A stretch of DNA of 64,000 bases from contig NC_091054.1 in assembly GCF_963966145.1 (NCBI RefSeq), forward strand, positions 16,616,001 to 16,680,000. Reading direction: 5' to 3'. Position 1 is the stretch's first letter. Every line of letters starts with the position of its first letter. This DNA comes from Tenebrio molitor (Eukaryota; Arthropoda; Insecta; Coleoptera; Tenebrionidae). Both the position numbers and the translations under genes were made by a program. Shown piece after piece: positions 12,382 through 22,500 of this stretch. The notes beneath the pieces were generated by a model. It was not told the origin of the DNA, searched no databases, and was given only the letters and a program-made list of their open reading frames with translations.

Positions 12382-12871
12382 TACAGGGTATTTCACGAGT
12401 GATAAAATGAGCCCGGCGGAATTGAAAATGCAATCCACAATACATTTCCAAAGTTAACGTGGTTATTTTAAATATTGTATTGTCCTAAAATGGAATTATG
12501 AATCCATGATGGCTTTGCTTCCAATAATTTTATTTGTCACAACTGACATTTACGCAAAAGTTTAAATACGACGATTAAAATGTATTCGAACGATGAGAAA
12601 ACAAGATCTTGATTTATGGCGAATATAATAAAAATGCTTCTGCCGTTGCGCGTTTATGCAGACAATAAACATTTTGCCAAAAACTCTTCGTTTTTTCACA
12701 ATTATATTTAACCAAGCGAATGACGTTTATGTCAAAATTTACGAAACTGCACAGCGAACTATATTTTATGTTTTTTAAATAAAAAAATAAATATCCACGT
12801 TAACTTTGCAAATGTATTGTGGGTTGCATTTTCAATTCGCTCGCCCATTATCACTCGTGAAATACCCAGTA
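12382..12871. mobile_element. TIR element, internally deleted mariner-type derivative
   Basis: Long inverted arms of about 80 bp: left TACAGGGTATTTCACGAGTG, right inverted to TACTGGGTATTTCACGAGTG, pairing on through GAATTGAAAATGCAA and CCACAATACATTT to AAAGTTAACGTGG. About 490 bp. The interior carries a short transposase remnant, so this looks like a non-autonomous derivative of a Tc1/mariner-type element with a TA target. Confidence 0.85.
12580..12670 (+). pseudogene. Transposase N-terminal remnant inside the TIR element
   Basis: The ATG at 12580 gives MYSNDEKTR. After a shift of frame the sequence from 12609 reads LIYGEYNKNASAVARLCRQ before a stop. This matches the start of the insect transposase helix-turn-helix family in which an N-terminal MYT..EK is followed by (L/M)xxIYGExxxNAxxAARLYxxRFP (DUF4817-like, mariner-associated). 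Only about 30 codons survive and the frame is broken. Family resemblance is from memory of the motif, not a search. Confidence 0.6.
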
Positions 12872-13372
12872 TGTTAATATAAGAAAATTATAAAGATGAA
12901 GACTTTTGACATTTTACTGAATAGATCGCCAACACTATCTCAAAGTTTTCAGAACGTAGGAATTTTTCTGATTTGACTAAAAAAATTATACACAATGACA
13001 GAACATGCTTCTAACGTCAAAAAATTAAAGCCCAAACTTTATCTTTCTGATGAAAAATATTGCTGTGTCTGTTTCAATTTCTACTTGTTCGCGTTTTTAT
13101 TATTATAATATTGTGACTGACTGAACCCACCAAATATTATTATTATAATGGCTGCACGTTGCGAATAAAATAAACAGTATGTGAGAAAATCGAAAAATTC
13201 AAAAATCTCGTAGGATCAATTCAGGAAAAAATAAAGCAAGAAAGCAAAATATTTTTAGAATTCCACCGCCAACATTCTTAATCCTTTAATGCTTGACAAA
13301 ATCTCATTGAAAAATTATTCTACACACCAAAAGTTCCGAATAACAAATTTACAGATATGTATTTAAAATGTA
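12872..13372. other. AT-rich spacer
   Basis: No gene recognised. An ATTATTATAAT-type pair of words (about 13095 and 13137) is the only small repeat noted. Confidence 0.4.
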
Positions 13373-13746
13373 AATATCGCGTGGTCAAATGAAATCCTGG
13401 GCTGGAAAGGCGTTGGAAACCGTCAATTGTTGTGCTTTTTTAAAGCGTAGAGTAACTGGAGAATGTTGACAACTAACCTAAAATTTAGCGCCAAAAAAAT
13501 CTTTTGTTTTTTTTCTTTCTTTGCATGTTTTAGATTAAAAATAGAATAACTTAACGATTTCTATTCTCGAAGCAAATATCTAAGGGCACCCTTTGCTGCA
13601 AACAAACATGTTCAATTATGTCCTGATTAAACATAAACAAATGTCTCTCGTGTCAAACGGCGGGAAATTCAAACTTTACACTGTTCTAAACGGTTTAATT
13701 TTTCCAACGCCTACTCAGCCCAGGATTTCATTTGAACGCGCGTTAT
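13373..13746. mobile_element. TIR element with ~45 bp arms
   Basis: The left arm (ATATCGCGTGGTCAAATG, AAATCCTGGGCTG, AGGCGTTGGAAA) is repeated inverted at the right end (TTTCCAACGCCT, CAGCCCAGGATTTCATTTG, CGCGCGTTAT). About 374 bp, non-coding. A different tip from the TACAGGGTG group, so a separate family. Confidence 0.85.
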
Positions 13747-13957
13747 TAGTATTACATACAACGTCCTTAAATTGTTTTTGTTCTTGAGTTATTTTTATTT
13801 TTTTAGTATTATCATTATCAATCTTCATGTGTTTATATGTTACAAAAAAAGAGGCACGTCATTGGGGCAGGATTTTACGGATATTCAAATAGATAATTCG
13901 TTTGAAAGCGCTATTTTTTCTATTATCAATTATAAAATTAAAATTTGTTACACAGTC

Positions 13958-14152
13958 TAGGACTGGTTTACAAATCTATGAGGGGCATGATGACCAACTC
14001 AATAGACCGGGACCAATGGCTTAACGTGACTTCCGAATCACGAGACAGAATATAGCTTTTTTTTTTAATTTTAAATTTCGCCCTGGGTCGGAATCGAACC
14101 CGCGACCCTCGCGTCCCTGAGCCGAAACGGACTCCCTTAGGCTATATTCATA
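13958..14152 (-). mobile_element. tRNA-derived SINE
   Basis: On the minus strand an A-box-like TAGCCTAAGGGAG (14132-14144) is followed about 35 nt later by a perfect RNA polymerase III B box GGTTCGATTCC (14090-14100) with a flanking GGGTCGCG...CGACCC T-arm stem. This tRNA-like head leads into an A/T linker and a body containing GTCACGTTAAGCCATTGGTC and GTCATCATGCCCCTCATAG. It cannot be a functional tRNA: the acceptor stem does not pair and the anticodon region does not fold well. The ordered head-plus-body layout is that of a SINE. Mobilisation would need a partner LINE. Confidence 0.75.
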
Positions 14153-14814
14153 GTTGTTTCATAGTTGTTGTACCGCTGTATATATACATAATAATAATAT
14201 TGTTGTTACTCTTATTTACTCATTTTTATTTGTTTAATTTTCTTTTTGTCTGCATCTCTATTTATAATTCTTCACATCTTCCGTATGTTTAACATTTCAT
14301 AATTACGTATGTCTTTATGTTATTCTGTTTACAGTCTCGTCTATTTTTTGGTTCTCATACCTTTTACTTATTCAGACTTATTTCATTTTTTCTTCCTTTT
14401 TATTTTCATTTTTCATTTTCAATTTATTCTTATATCTTATCTTATCTTATATCTCGCCATTTACAAGAGTGCCATTTTTTTTACTACGCATACCTACAGT
14501 TTTTTATTGGGTTCTATATTATCAAAACCATGATTTTCCTTTAGGCGTTTCCTCTTATTTACCCATGTAATTCTTTTTCAAAAGCTACCACTTTACTTGC
14601 ACTTCAATTTTCTTTCAATATCATTTTAAATACACAAAACCACAATTTTTTCTATTCCCTAATTGTCTATTAGTTTTTTTATTTCAAATAATTCTCCAGA
14701 AGAATGTCCGTTTTAAAAAACACAATGTCATCAAAAAGAAAACAAATCAGAGCAGGCGTTGCAAATTATTGGTCATGTCCTCATGTCGCAGCGGAATTCT
14801 TTGCAAATAAACAT
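14153..14814. other. T-rich stretch, no gene
   Basis: Strongly T-rich on the plus strand. Two overlapping frames at 14309-14544 encode Phe/Tyr/Ser-rich peptides expected of such composition. Confidence 0.45.
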
Positions 14815-15102
14815 TCAAGCATGGGCGTAGACAGTTTATGTTCTCAAACGCTACTTTATAATAAATTATACCTCATGAAATGAAGTCATGAATTTTAGGC
14901 GTTGGAATTATAACCGTGCGTTTTATTATTATTATCTGATAATGGAGACGATTTATAAAATAAATAAGAACAACATTTTACATTCATAAGAATGAGTAAT
15001 TTACCAGCTATATTGCCAAACGCAACGCCACTGGTAAGAAAATCTTTCGTTGAAATGTCAAAGAAACGTCAACGACGTACCGTTGTTAACCTAGAAAACA
15101 AT
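14815..15102 (+). repeat. Dispersed repeat, copy 1 (contains extra internal segment)
   Basis: GCATGGGCGTAGACAG at 14819 and TGAAATGTCAAAGAAACG followed by GTTGTTAACCTAGAAAACAA at 15052-15102 match, in inverted order and strand, 25305-25390. In copy 2 the two blocks are nearly adjacent, so copy 1 has about 210 bp more between them. Confidence 0.7.
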
Positions 15103-15799
15103 GATTAATAAGTAATTAATTAATAATAGATTTTTCGACAGGTAGGCAACCAATAAAACGACTATACATAGGAAGTATAATTATCGGTACGACTCAAACC
15201 AAGACAAATGTTTCGATAAAACAAAAGATGAGGTAGCACTTTTGGTTTGTTTTCTTTTTGATCACTTGTATAATGCTAAGCGAGATCTGCATCAGTCTTT
15301 TTCCAATATTCAGTCTTACCAGGATGGAGCTAACTCTCAGTGTACTATTATAGCAAGAAAGAGGCAAACGACACAAGATAATCTGCAATTTAAGAGAAAG
15401 TCAAAGAGAAGATCCTCAAACATCGACAAAAATTTTAATATATTCCTTTTATTCAAACTTTATTAATTCATTGTTAAGTAAATATGATTTGCAATATTCC
15501 AGAAAAGCCAAACACTTGTTAAAAAGTTTATCTCTCCGAAATCTTTTCATGTGCGTCGTTTCATTTTTCATCACATTCTGCTCCTCTCCTGGTCCAGACT
15601 CGAAACTGTTCTAAATAATAAAGCAGTAGCCATATTGTCTCTTGTATGAGATACGATAAGGAAGTGAAACGACTTCGCAGCCCATCCACCGTAAAATATC
15701 TCTCGTTTGATTGCTTTTGCATTTTTAAACCGTAGCAACCCTTCAAAAGTCCAAATCCGAACGACACTCAAACTATCAACTGTGAGACCCGTCAAACTC
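15103..15799. other. AT-rich stretch
   Basis: Short overlapping frames on both strands (15194-15466 and 15561-15804), no recognised domain. Confidence 0.35.
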
Positions 15800-16960
15800 A
15801 CCACTCACCCTTGATGCCATCACCCCGAAACATCGAACTTTCTCACATGCATCAACCCACCCGGGCCGACTCGAATAACGAACCCCATTAGAGGGTAGCC
15901 GATAATTTCTTCCGTTAACGTCGTTAGTCGGGGGTGCGCTGGTCGTGTTTATTTGTAGTTTTAATATTCCGGGACTGCTTTAACGAACTGGGGCGCAATT
16001 AGGGCGTTCGGCCTTGGCCCCTCGGTCCCTCCCTGTGATGTAAGCCGAGGCCACCGGAACTGGGCAGGACTAATTGTGAGGGCTCGTCCTCCGAGTGCGG
16101 CCCTGATTTCGTCATCCTCCGTACCTGAACCGGCGAACAAAAAATACATCATTCGAGGGGCGATATTATTCATAGATTTATCGCCGGGGAAATATGGACG
16201 AGATAAATAAATACAAAAGAACACGAAAAGACGATATAAAAAAGTAATAAAAGCCAAAACTTGTCCTTGTTCCTTACAGAAATTTGATCCTCATTCAACC
16301 AGTTCCTTTTGTTCAGTTTTATAGGTTATTCTCAAAGAAGTTGAGCGTTCTCCCCTTTGTATCCGGTTCCTTTTTACCCATGATACTCTCTCTCACTACT
16401 GCCAAAGTTCATAATCCCTTCACTTTATTATTTCAGGCGTACGCGTAGTTGGCCGGGATGAAACGGGAACAGGGCCAGGTAGTCCACAAATTAGTCAAAT
16501 TATTATTATTGTTTACTTTTTGGGCGAGGCGTTGGCGTTACCAACTCCATAAATTCGTTTTCGGGGATGAATAACATAAACACGTCGGCTATGAATAGGC
16601 GATTAGGGCAGGGGTGGTCCTGAATGAGGGTGAGATTACCGCTCCATTGTTGCACTTATGACGAATAATGGGTAGCGAAAGGCGAGCCACCCCTACCGGC
16701 GTTCGGTGCAATTGGAAAACAGAATTGGGTGCAATCTGCACTGGCGGTGCATCGCTTGTGCAGATGTGGAACGAAACAATTTGATGGAATGAGGGACTAC
16801 GAGGTGTTAGTTACGAATTTGTCGATGGACTTTACAACGATAGAGTTAAAAGTGGACAAGGGGCGGGAGGCGAAAGAATGTGATGTAGTGAAGGGGAGAT
16901 AATTCACCATGGAAACTACCATCTGATATTGAATGAATTACTGCGGTTCGATGATAAATT
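15800..16960. other. GC-rich low-repeat island
   Basis: Clearly GC-richer than its surroundings, densest at 15840-16130 and 16500-16760. A 98-codon minus-strand frame (15961-16257) crosses it, without a known domain. No repeat recognised. Probably regulatory or an unrecognised exon. Confidence 0.35.
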
Positions 16961-18028
16961 ATTATTGTTTTACCGCAAGCTTACAAATCGGTGAATTATT
17001 ATGATAAAAGATATTGTCGGTGATTGTTTTCTGAATACGGAACAAACACAAAATTATGGAGCTATCGAAAATCCGCAAATTTTGGCAGAAAATCGTGAAT
17101 GATGGGCTTTCCGAAACTAATAATTGATCATTTGTTGAAATCATCATTATAAACAATACCGCGAGATCGAAAAAAAAAATTAGAATTGGCTGTGACCAAA
17201 AATTTCAGTTGGCAATTGGTTAAGATTTAAATCATCAGATGTCAGTCTTAAAACTTAGGTTAATGATTTTCAGAACGTTGAAATCTTGATTTTCATAAAA
17301 GAATTTCCTCACCTAGTGCAATGAAACTATGAGATTTAAAACTCCCGCGTCTTTATTCAACGGTGAGCCCCATAATGTTACTCTTTGCTTCATGTTTTCA
17401 AATGACCTTCGCAAAGTCGGGACATCAATTAAATTGCAGTTATCAGTAATTACTTGCATTAATTCGGGAATTGTGCCAGGCCTGTTTTTGAACACGTTGT
17501 TTTTCAGGGATGGAAAAACAAAGTAATCAAGGCAAGTTGTTGGTAAGTGCCTTGAAAGTCCGGAAAATTTTGTTGAAATTCCTCAAAAACTCTAGGTGTC
17601 GAATAGGACCATTCGCCGTTCTCAAGTCTTTCTCCATTTCTGAAATAACACTGCACAATGAACATTTTTTGCTATAAAGTGAACATATTGTAATAACAAA
17701 TTTTAATAGTCAAAAATTAATAATGACCGTTACTGTTGTAACGAAATATACATAATGTTTGATTTTATTAACAATTATTATTATTATTATTATTAGCAGC
17801 TTTACAATAAATACTTATAGTGTTTAATATTTTCTAGACTTTTGCACATTCAATGCACATTTGGTTTTTCAGATGAAAATTTAAGAAAACATTTGAATGA
17901 TGAATTTAATTAAGCTCGACGAAACAGTTCACAATGCGATAGAATTTATAAGAAAAATCTACCTACATATTTTCCAAACAAAATGTTTTTCAAAATCCTT
18001 TCAAAATCTTTAACTATTTGGAAAAATA
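16961..18028. other. AT-rich stretch with an (ATT)n microsatellite
   Basis: A run of about nine ATT units lies at 17769-17796. A pair of complementary frames at 17313-17526 has no recognised domain. Confidence 0.4.
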
Positions 18029-18921
18029 TACTGGATGTATCTAAAATGCGTGTGTTAATTTTAACACGTAACAGAGCTTATTAAATGAAACGTTTTTTCT
18101 ACTTGAATTTTTTACGAAATAATAGTTTATTTGACGAGTTTCACTCGCGTTTTAAAATGGCCCACGCGTGCCAAAAAAGGTCCAATTTACACACGAACGA
18201 GTTGAATACAAGGTTTTTTTGTTCGACGAGCCCCTTAAAGGCTCCAAATCGCTTAAAACCTTTAAAATTAGCTTGACGTTTCGTTTTGACAAATTGTGAC
18301 ATTTATCAAAATCCGTTCACATAGGAGAAAATTCTCAAATTCTGACAGTGTCGAACAAAAAAAAACGTTACAAATTGATTTAAAATTTGGAATAAATTAG
18401 CCATCAATCCTGTATACTCGCCTATGGGTAAGTGTGAAAATTTTCTGCTGTGAGAGAAACGGAACCTTGTCAAAAAAGTTACATTGCTATAGTTATTAAA
18501 ATTTAAAATTCTCATGGTTACAGTTGGTTGTAAAAAAACGGGAACTGTCGGAATAAAATTGACACATTTTTACAATTTTTTCAGTGAGAAACTTTCTTAC
18601 GAGGTTAGAGTTATGGTCAAAATTTAATGACATTTGTAAAAATTATTTGATAGGTATTGTCAAGTGGACAATTAATTGACAAATGGACAAAACGAAATTT
18701 ACATTAGGAAATTTTTAATTTCCCGTTTTTTTTTGCAACTAACTGTACAAAAATTAGAAACTAGTTAATCACACAAAACGACGCTTTGGTAAAAATTGGG
18801 TGCAAAAAATCTTGGAAAACTAGCGAATTTTGTAAAATGTTATAAAGAGAAATTTTATAAATTGGCGAGTTCTTCCACTGGTTAAAATTAACACACGTAC
18901 TTATTTCAGATACACCCTGTA
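18029..18921. mobile_element. TACAGGGTG TIR family 1, copy 1, with insertions
   Basis: Left end TACTGGATGTATCTAAAAT, then GTGTGTTAATTTTAAC. Right end GTTAAAATTAACACACGTAC, then GATACACCCTGTA. The shared interior includes AAATTTGGAATAAATTAGCC and CGCCTATGGGTAAG. Compared with the 403 bp copy at 44354, this copy is about 490 bp longer, because of a ~250 bp segment at about 18115-18365 and a nested element at 18521-18745. Confidence 0.85.
18521..18745. mobile_element. Nested 225 bp TIR element with TA target duplication
   Basis: Begins CAGTTGGTTGTAAAAAAACG and ends with the inverted form (CGTTTTTTTTTGCAACTAACTG). TA flanks it at 18519-18520 and 18746-18747. The related host element at 34.8 kb retains the uninterrupted site (GGTTACAAAAAATAGAAACT), whereas here the same sequence reads GGTTA, element, TACAAAAATTAGAAACT. 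The empty site fixes the boundaries and the TA duplication, which indicates the Tc1/mariner superfamily. Confidence 0.9.
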
Positions 18922-19494
18922 CATAGTAATTCATGTTTTACCCCCCGATCGAAAACTTCTACTTGTAATCGATTTAAAATTCTCAAAAAATTCAGGAATG
19001 ATTGTGTATCGCTGTAGAATATTCTGTAAAAATTTCAAATTTTTTAATGAAACAGGTAAATATTTCATTTTAATTCAATAACCTCTCCATTAATTTACAT
19101 AATTTTTCACTGAGAGTCCTTTCAAACATTTAGGAAAATTTTGGTGTCATTGAATTGAAATCACTTCCACAAAAGAGGTTGACTACTAGAATTACTAGAA
19201 AAGATCTCAACAGATGTTTGTTGGCTGTTTACCAACAATGAGATATTTATTTATGACACTGTAGCTGTAAATCTTGGTCAGTTTTCGCTGTTAATGTTAA
19301 AATTGGAATAATTCAAAAACTAATAATTTTCTTTTGATGCGAATTTCATAAATTTGTTCTTTGAATGAATTGTGAATTATGAGCGTATCCGAATTTTTTT
19401 TTTGCCCAAAATAATTTTTTTTAAATTTCGTTTCGTAATTTTTTGTAATTTTTAGGGTTTATCGTGCGGGCGGTAAAACTTGAATCACCCTGTA
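18920..19494. mobile_element. TIR element abutting family 1 copy 1
   Basis: The left end (TACATAGTAATTCATGTTTTAC, then CCCCCGATCG) pairs with the right end (GCGGGCGGTAAAACTTGAATCACCCTGTA). It begins at the very TA that closes the preceding element. About 575 bp, AT-rich interior, non-coding. Confidence 0.7.
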
Positions 19495-21539
19495 AATATT
19501 AGTATTTTACAATTTTGAAGAGCGTCAAAATAACCACCCATTATGAAATATCTTTGACTTAAATATTCAGCCAAAAAATTTAGCAAATAAGTAGAGGAAG
19601 ATTCTTCTTCAAAATGTTTTCGTAATGTAAATCGTTTCAGCCTTATTCAACAAATTAAAACGACAAATAAAGGAGAAAAATAAAACTTTCCTTCTGAAAT
19701 TATCGTTCATTATCGAATTAAGAATTTGTTTATAACAAATTTTTTTAGTTAAAAATCAATAAAATAGGGAGCAAAAAATCTGGAAATGGTTTTATTGCAA
19801 AGAATGAAAAAATCGTTAACCGATTTTTGGTTTTTTACTGTACTATAAATTTTACAATTTTTAAATAATTTATTTAATGTTTATAATAAAATCCATCGAT
19901 GGAATCATGATAAAATCGAGTTTAAAAATTATTTCCTTCTACTTGGGTGACACTAAAATTTATAAACATTTTTTTTTCTATAATTGATAAAAAAATTGAT
20001 ATTCACGCATATTTGTCCATGCGTGAAATGCATGGATCATTTTCTTATATGTATTTTTTTTACATCGTTAGTAAGATCGAAGTCATAGAAACCATACATA
20101 ACAGTGTGTGAAATGGAATTTCGTACACTTAACCGTTTCTGTTTTTCACTTCACGCACTGTTTTTTATTAGTTATCTAGTAACATGGTCACTGCCTTGAT
20201 ACTTCAGATTTCCTTCGAAAATTTGAATTTTAAAATTTAGTTTTGAAAGCAATTATATTAAAAATATTGTTTATATTTCGTGCGTGAAGATGTTTTCTGT
20301 GCCTCGACCTGCGTCTCGGCGTAAAAGACCTTTTCATGCACAAAAACACTCACTTCACGGACTTAATATAAAAATATCAAACTATTTAGCTACTATTAAA
20401 AATTATGAAAAAAAAATTTCATTTGCTTAATCTAATATTTGTTATCCGTGTTGACAAACAAACTGTGATTTTTTCATGAAAATAATAATTTTCTGACAAT
20501 CTCTATCAACAAAGATTTGCTCGCTTCACTCGAGAACTATATCAATGTTTTGAAACTCTTCTTATCACTTATCAGTTTAGTTAATTTTTTGAAAGGTGAA
20601 TGTCACAGCGGGAAAAATTTTGAGTGGCTTAAACCGGAGAAAACTAGTAACACTGCATAATTAAGACGCTACTTTTAATAATTTATTTGCGTGGAAGAAG
20701 ATTATACGCTTAGGAACTTATTAAATCAGTTTCAAATTCCTCACTCCAAAACTTGTAAATTGGTAGTATACATAACCCTAAACATTTATTCAAACACCAA
20801 CTACAAGGTAGAGATTTTAAAGAATGTCACAGAAATATCTTCGGAAGAAACTACTAACTACTGCAGCACTAACTGAATGAACAAAACAGTGATTTTAAAC
20901 AAGTTTAATGTCCAAAACAAACAACCTTTTTAAATTATAAAATGATAATAAAAGAAACATTTCTTTGCGGATCAAATCTACAACAATGATTTGTTCCCCT
21001 TTGACCTTTTGACAAAATTTCATCACTCCCACTCGAAAACAAAAGCGTGAAATATTTACACAGAATGCCTTATCTCGATTTTCTAACGCCTCGAACGCTG
21101 GAATCTCCGAGGAAGACTCCAGATATCTAAGTAAAATTTTAATTAAATCGTTAAAGAGCTGAAACCGTTTCGAATCGTTCATTTTCTTCATCATCAAAAT
21201 AATTTTCATTAGATCGATGAGAAACAATTATTTCCTGTTACATCAATTCAAATACACCCTGAAATTACTAATTAAATCATATCAACAGCAAATCCTCAAA
21301 CGCACTTGCAACACTCGATGTAAATAATTTCATTTTATCAGTTATTATAATGCAATATACATATTTATGTTGCATCTGGATAAATAACGCCATGCGGAAA
21401 ACAAACAGCTAAATCTGTGCGATCACGAACTTCCTAACAAACCAACCAATAAACAATTTGGACCCACAAATATAAATAAATTAATCATTATTATTAATTT
21501 TCCACAGCCGGCGCATTATTAACAAGTAATAAACAAATT
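19495..21539. other. AT-rich stretch, no gene recognised
   Basis: Very AT-rich. Words related to TGCGTGAA/TTCACGCA recur around 20005-20040, 20140-20160 and 20278, suggesting an eroded repeat. Short frames at 20691-20876 (+) and 20895-21227 (-, 110 codons, Lys/Ile/Leu-rich) carry no recognised domain. Confidence 0.4.
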
Positions 21540-22500
21540 TATTGGGAACTGGGCGTTCTGAGCCAGGTGTCTGCGAGGGCCACCCATCCAAATATTTACC
21601 GCTACCAGTGTTGTTTAGCATCTCTGACCGAATGATAAGTATCAGTTATTATTATTATTAAAGCGATTGCCACCTGTAACGGAACTGCAGAACCAACGTC
21701 TGCTTTCATTTATCAATCCCGGAGCGCATAATACCGGATTAATTGATAGGGGCTATCACCTTACAGGCGATATATCTTCGGATGCAGGTAATTTCGACAT
21801 TTATTTAAAACCTAACTGTACACACACATACCGTATAAATCATCAGCGTGTAATCTGCAACGGACGAGTGTATATCATTCCGAGTTGTGCAATTATCATT
21901 CTGAAGCTTTCTCTCGGTGTCGCCATGATTCCCCCCATCGAAGAAAAGCTGCGTCAAATTTAAGCGGCCGTTTGTTTTTTATTCATGATGCATAATTAGC
22001 CGCCGTCCATTGTGAATGAGCACGGCCGTTTCAGCCCAAAGCAAAATAAATTGACATTATAAAATTTTATGTTGTACTTACCTGCGTAACGTTTACATCA
22101 GGAGACAGTGAGTTGGCAGCTAAACTGCGTCATAAACATTTTTTTGAAAAACGACTGTGTAGAGGTGTGGGGATTCGGCATGTGAACTGGGTTTTTATGT
22201 TGATCGCGGTGGAATTAGTGACCGCGGAGCGAGTCGAGTGCGCCGCCGTGTTGAAAATTCGTCGATTTGTTGAGTCTCTCCGGGGGCTGTTAATCAAATC
22301 GGTTTAATGTCTGTTTACAAACACGATCGCATTGTTGACAAACTTGCCGGACAGCCTAATGGAATGTTCGGAAAAATGTCGTTGATACATCGGAACAGAT
22401 AATGGCGGAGGGACATTCCCTCGAGTTGGTTAAATAACGCGACTAGGTGCTGTTACGGTGCCATATTTCACGTGCGAATTGCACTTTAATTGAGTAGAAT
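21540..22500. other. Low-repeat island with homeodomain-like sites
   Basis: A mixed-GC block without recognised repeats. It contains TTAATTGAT (21739) and TTTATTCATGATGCATAATTAG (21978-21999), words of the kind bound by homeodomain and POU factors. A 98-codon frame (21667-21963) crosses the first part without a recognised domain. It reads like an insect conserved non-coding block, which is an inference. Confidence 0.35.

Noticed and set aside
14085..14150. A functional tRNA gene on the minus strand
   Set aside because: The B box is good, but the acceptor stem and anticodon arm do not fold, and a SINE body follows.
16695..16760. GGTGCAATT words resembling another miR-92-type seed
   Set aside because: The CCCGGCC block is missing and the two words are direct repeats, so they do not fold as a hairpin.
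21667..21963. 98-codon plus-strand frame
   Set aside because: The sequence looks like regulatory DNA with homeodomain words; no protein motif.
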